Assembly (NCBI RefSeq): GCF_017948675.1
Contig: NZ_JAGFBU010000003.1
Span: 149,627-213,626, forward strand
From: Flavobacterium flabelliforme
GTDB taxonomy: Bacteria; Bacteroidota; Bacteroidia; Flavobacteriales; Flavobacteriaceae
Direction of reading: 5' to 3'
Length of the DNA stretch: 64,000 bases
This document shows positions 62,422 to 64,000 of the stretch, in pieces (within the stretch, counting starts at the first letter, position 1; each line of letters starts with the position of its first letter). A program made the position numbers and the translations under genes. The notes beneath the pieces were generated by a model. It worked only from the letters and a program-made list of their open reading frames with translations. It did not search any database and was not told the origin of the DNA.

Positions 62422-62540
62422 ACTAAGGAAGTTGTTTGGTTTTTAAAAAATAAGGAATTTCCTTCTCTAATTTAGGACGTTTTGACCTAAATTAAAAATA
62501 TTTAATCTTCTCATCAAAATAATTATCTTCTTTAAAATCA

Positions 62541-62687
62541 TCACTTTTGGCAGAAGAGATGGCGTCCGGAGGATTGAATATATTCATCTTCTTCGGTCAA
62601 TGAGTCCATTAAGCTTTCAGCTAACTGGTAACTCAGTTCTGCTCTTTGGTCGATAGGTAGGTTTTGGGCTTCATCAAAGTTGGACAT
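62541..62687 (-). CDS. Antitoxin-like fragment (addiction-module type)
   Basis: A 48-residue frame from the ATG at 62685-62687: MSNFDEAQNLPIDQRAELSYQLAESLMDSLTEEDE. The pattern LPIDQRAEL-x-LAESLMDSL is that of the putative addiction-module component family (normally 65-80 residues). The end (YIQSSGRHLFCQK) does not fit. In the next frame a possible tail (SSAKSDDFKEDNYFDEKIKYF) follows, so the gene may be frameshifted. No toxin gene lies beside it. Confidence 0.45.
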   Translation of the reverse strand: MSNFDEAQNLPIDQRAELSYQLAESLMDSLTEEDEYIQSSGRHLFCQK

Positions 62688-62768
62688 AGCTGTTTAGTGT
62701 ATGATTGTAGTAACGGATTATAAATCCGCTCCATCGGGTCTAGACGTTTAAAATAGATGAACGAAAAT

Positions 62769-63938
62769 CTATTTTTGTTTCATTCTGTAAAATTTATTTT
62801 CAAAAAAAATCTTTCTTGCATTATACATATTTTTGAAGCTCTCAAAACCCTTATCTTCAATATTTCCTCGAAGGTATCCTTCTCTTGTTACTGGATATAC
62901 ATAAACATTGACTATAGGAACAACACCTAGTTCAAACATATATTTGAATTGGTCTTTTAATTTTGAATTACTAATATTAAAAACTCGATAAAATTCCTCC
63001 AATTTATCTTTAGGAAGGTGAAAATTTCCCATTGGAAATAATTCAATTTGATGGTAATCTGTATGATTGAGCTTTATATCTTTGTCTATATTATCAAATT
63101 CTTTTAGTTCTGCAGTCATTCTCTGGGTCTCTTCCTTAGGATGATATATTTTCTCATTTAAAAGATTTTGTAACATTTGGTGGTTTGTTCCCCCATTCTT
63201 TATGAAGCTAACTTGGTTTCTAAAACTTTTTATATCTAATAACTCCACTTTTTCTTCCATTGTTTTCAAAAGTATTTTTGCTGCTTCATTCTGGTTTTGG
63301 TAGTGAAGTATTTCATATTTTATTGATTGACAAAAAAGTATATTTTCGACGTGACCAATACTATCAAAATAATTTGTACACCTCTCAATATTATTTTGAA
63401 TTGTTTCGAAATTATTTGATAAGTCTTGGTTAAAAGAAGGCTCTTTTACAACTTTAAGAATTTCAAAAGTCGAGTATTTTTCGAAATCATATTTTTGTTT
63501 GTAAGAGAATAGATAAAAGAAGGCGAAATAATTGTTCACTTCTTGAGCTTCTTTATATAGAATGGTATATTGATTTTCTATTGTTTTAAATTGTGATTCT
63601 ATTTCTTTACCTACTTCTATTCTGAATTCCATATTAACTCCAATGCTTTCTTCAAAAGCATTTATTTTGCATAGATAATTTCGGTAATTTACTAAGGCAA
63701 TTTTCCCTTCATAAATTAATAATTCAGATTTTGCTCTCAGTTTTACGTGAAGTGATGCCGCTGGATTTGAAATAATAGATTGTAAACTTGATTCAAATTC
63801 TTCAATTCTTAATTTTTCAGTACGATAAAATTTTTCTTTTAAAATTTCAATTGCATTATCTATTTGAATGTGAAATGAAATATGCTTGTCAGGAGGTAAA
63901 GCAGAAATGATATTTTTATACTCTTCTTCAGTTATCAT
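62769..63938 (-). CDS. Hypothetical helical protein
   Basis: From the ATG at 63936-63938 (MITEEEYKNIISALPPDKH) the protein has 389 residues; an upstream in-frame start adds a hydrophobic leader with no other support. It is helix-rich with TPR- or coiled-coil-like stretches (about residues 25-240) and a mixed C-terminal domain (about 280-389: LEEFYRVFNISNSKLKDQFKYMFELGVVPIVNVYVYPVTREGYLRG). I do not recognise it. It lies at the right edge of the window in the conjugative element and no partner is visible. Confidence 0.5.
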   Translation of the reverse strand: MITEEEYKNIISALPPDKHISFHIQIDNAIEILKEKFYRTEKLRIEEFESSLQSIISNPAASLHVKLRAKSELLIYEGKIALVNYRNYLCKINAFEESIGVNMEFRIEVGKEIESQFKTIENQYTILYKEAQEVNNYFAFFYLFSYKQKYDFEKYSTFEILKVVKEPSFNQDLSNNFETIQNNIERCTNYFDSIGHVENILFCQSIKYEILHYQNQNEAAKILLKTMEEKVELLDIKSFRNQVSFIKNGGTNHQMLQNLLNEKIYHPKEETQRMTAELKEFDNIDKDIKLNHTDYHQIELFPMGNFHLPKDKLEEFYRVFNISNSKLKDQFKYMFELGVVPIVNVYVYPVTREGYLRGNIEDKGFESFKNMYNARKIFFENKFYRMKQK

Positions 63939-64000
63939 TTGGAATAACAATTTAACACAAGAAGTGATAAAAATCAAATGATTTTGTAAATCTAAATCTA

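Larger units (their letters stand above)
21008..64000. mobile_element. CTnDOT-like integrative conjugative element (partial, ends not seen)
   Basis: RteC (21.0 kb) and the Xis-DUF3945-topB row (55-59 kb) are hallmark genes of CTnDOT-type elements. The DNA between them is cargo: resistance-like genes, gene cassettes and a SusCD locus. No integrase, relaxase or tra gene and no attachment repeat lies in the window, so the left end (perhaps near 18.4 kb) and the right end are undefined. The left boundary used here is simply the RteC gene. Confidence 0.55.

Overview
The window is AT-rich DNA from a member of the Bacteroidota, most likely a Flavobacterium-like flavobacterium. The evidence is the TAnnTTTG promoter boxes, a SusC/SusD pair, RteC, DUF6520, META-domain lipoproteins and Bacteroidota-type DnaE and S24 regulators. 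No rRNA, tRNA or CRISPR array was seen.

Region 1 (1 to about 18.4 kb) reads as chromosome and is rich in DNA repair. A truncated second DnaE and DinB lie divergent to a LexA-like XRE/S24 repressor whose promoter overlaps a palindromic operator. Then come a DnaQ-type exonuclease fused to a GIY-YIG nuclease, LigD converging on Ku (end joining), a ferritin-like stress protein, a frameshifted secreted protein, a response regulator with a multi-PAS histidine kinase, a YflT-type stress protein, an HMCES/YedK protein and DUF3891.

Region 2 (about 18.5 to 29.2 kb) is accessory DNA of a CTnDOT-like integrative conjugative element: a TPR/AraC regulator, a small lipoprotein, RteC, a Vat-like acetyltransferase, an SDR remnant, a BtrH-type protein, and redox and Crp/Fnr genes, mostly on the minus strand.

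Region 3 (29.2 to 42.7 kb) looks like an integron cassette array without a visible integrase. Six attC-like imperfect palindromes, all in the same orientation, separate minus-strand genes. The outer boxes of successive sites match in the way expected of cassette ends. One apparent cassette is about 7.7 kb. It carries an orphan response regulator and a tightly overlapping seven-gene operon: ANT(6)-like nucleotidyltransferase, DegT aminotransferase, Nudix, Gfo/Idh dehydrogenase, HAD phosphatase, left-handed beta-helix acyltransferase and MATE exporter. The aminotransferase, dehydrogenase and phosphatase are the same kinds of enzyme as Bacillus NtdA, NtdC and NtdB, so amino-sugar synthesis and export is a reasonable guess.

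Region 4 (43 to 54 kb) is a nutrient or peptide locus: an XRE gene, a 450-base leader with several strong hairpins, SusC, SusD, an S9 peptidase, a small Cys-containing DUF6520 protein, a MauE-type redox membrane protein and an AraC regulator.

Region 5 (55 to 64 kb) is conjugative-element backbone (Xis-like protein, DUF3945, topoisomerase III) plus a 100-residue membrane protein that begins with a Cas9-like RuvC-I motif, an AbiE-type toxin/antitoxin pair whose toxin has an in-frame stop, a metallophosphoesterase, an antitoxin-like fragment and an unknown protein.

A short palindromic motif (core ATTCCCGAATTG) recurs just upstream of predicted promoters of the lipoprotein, rteC, the SusC leader and the AraC gene. 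It suggests a shared regulator for the element.
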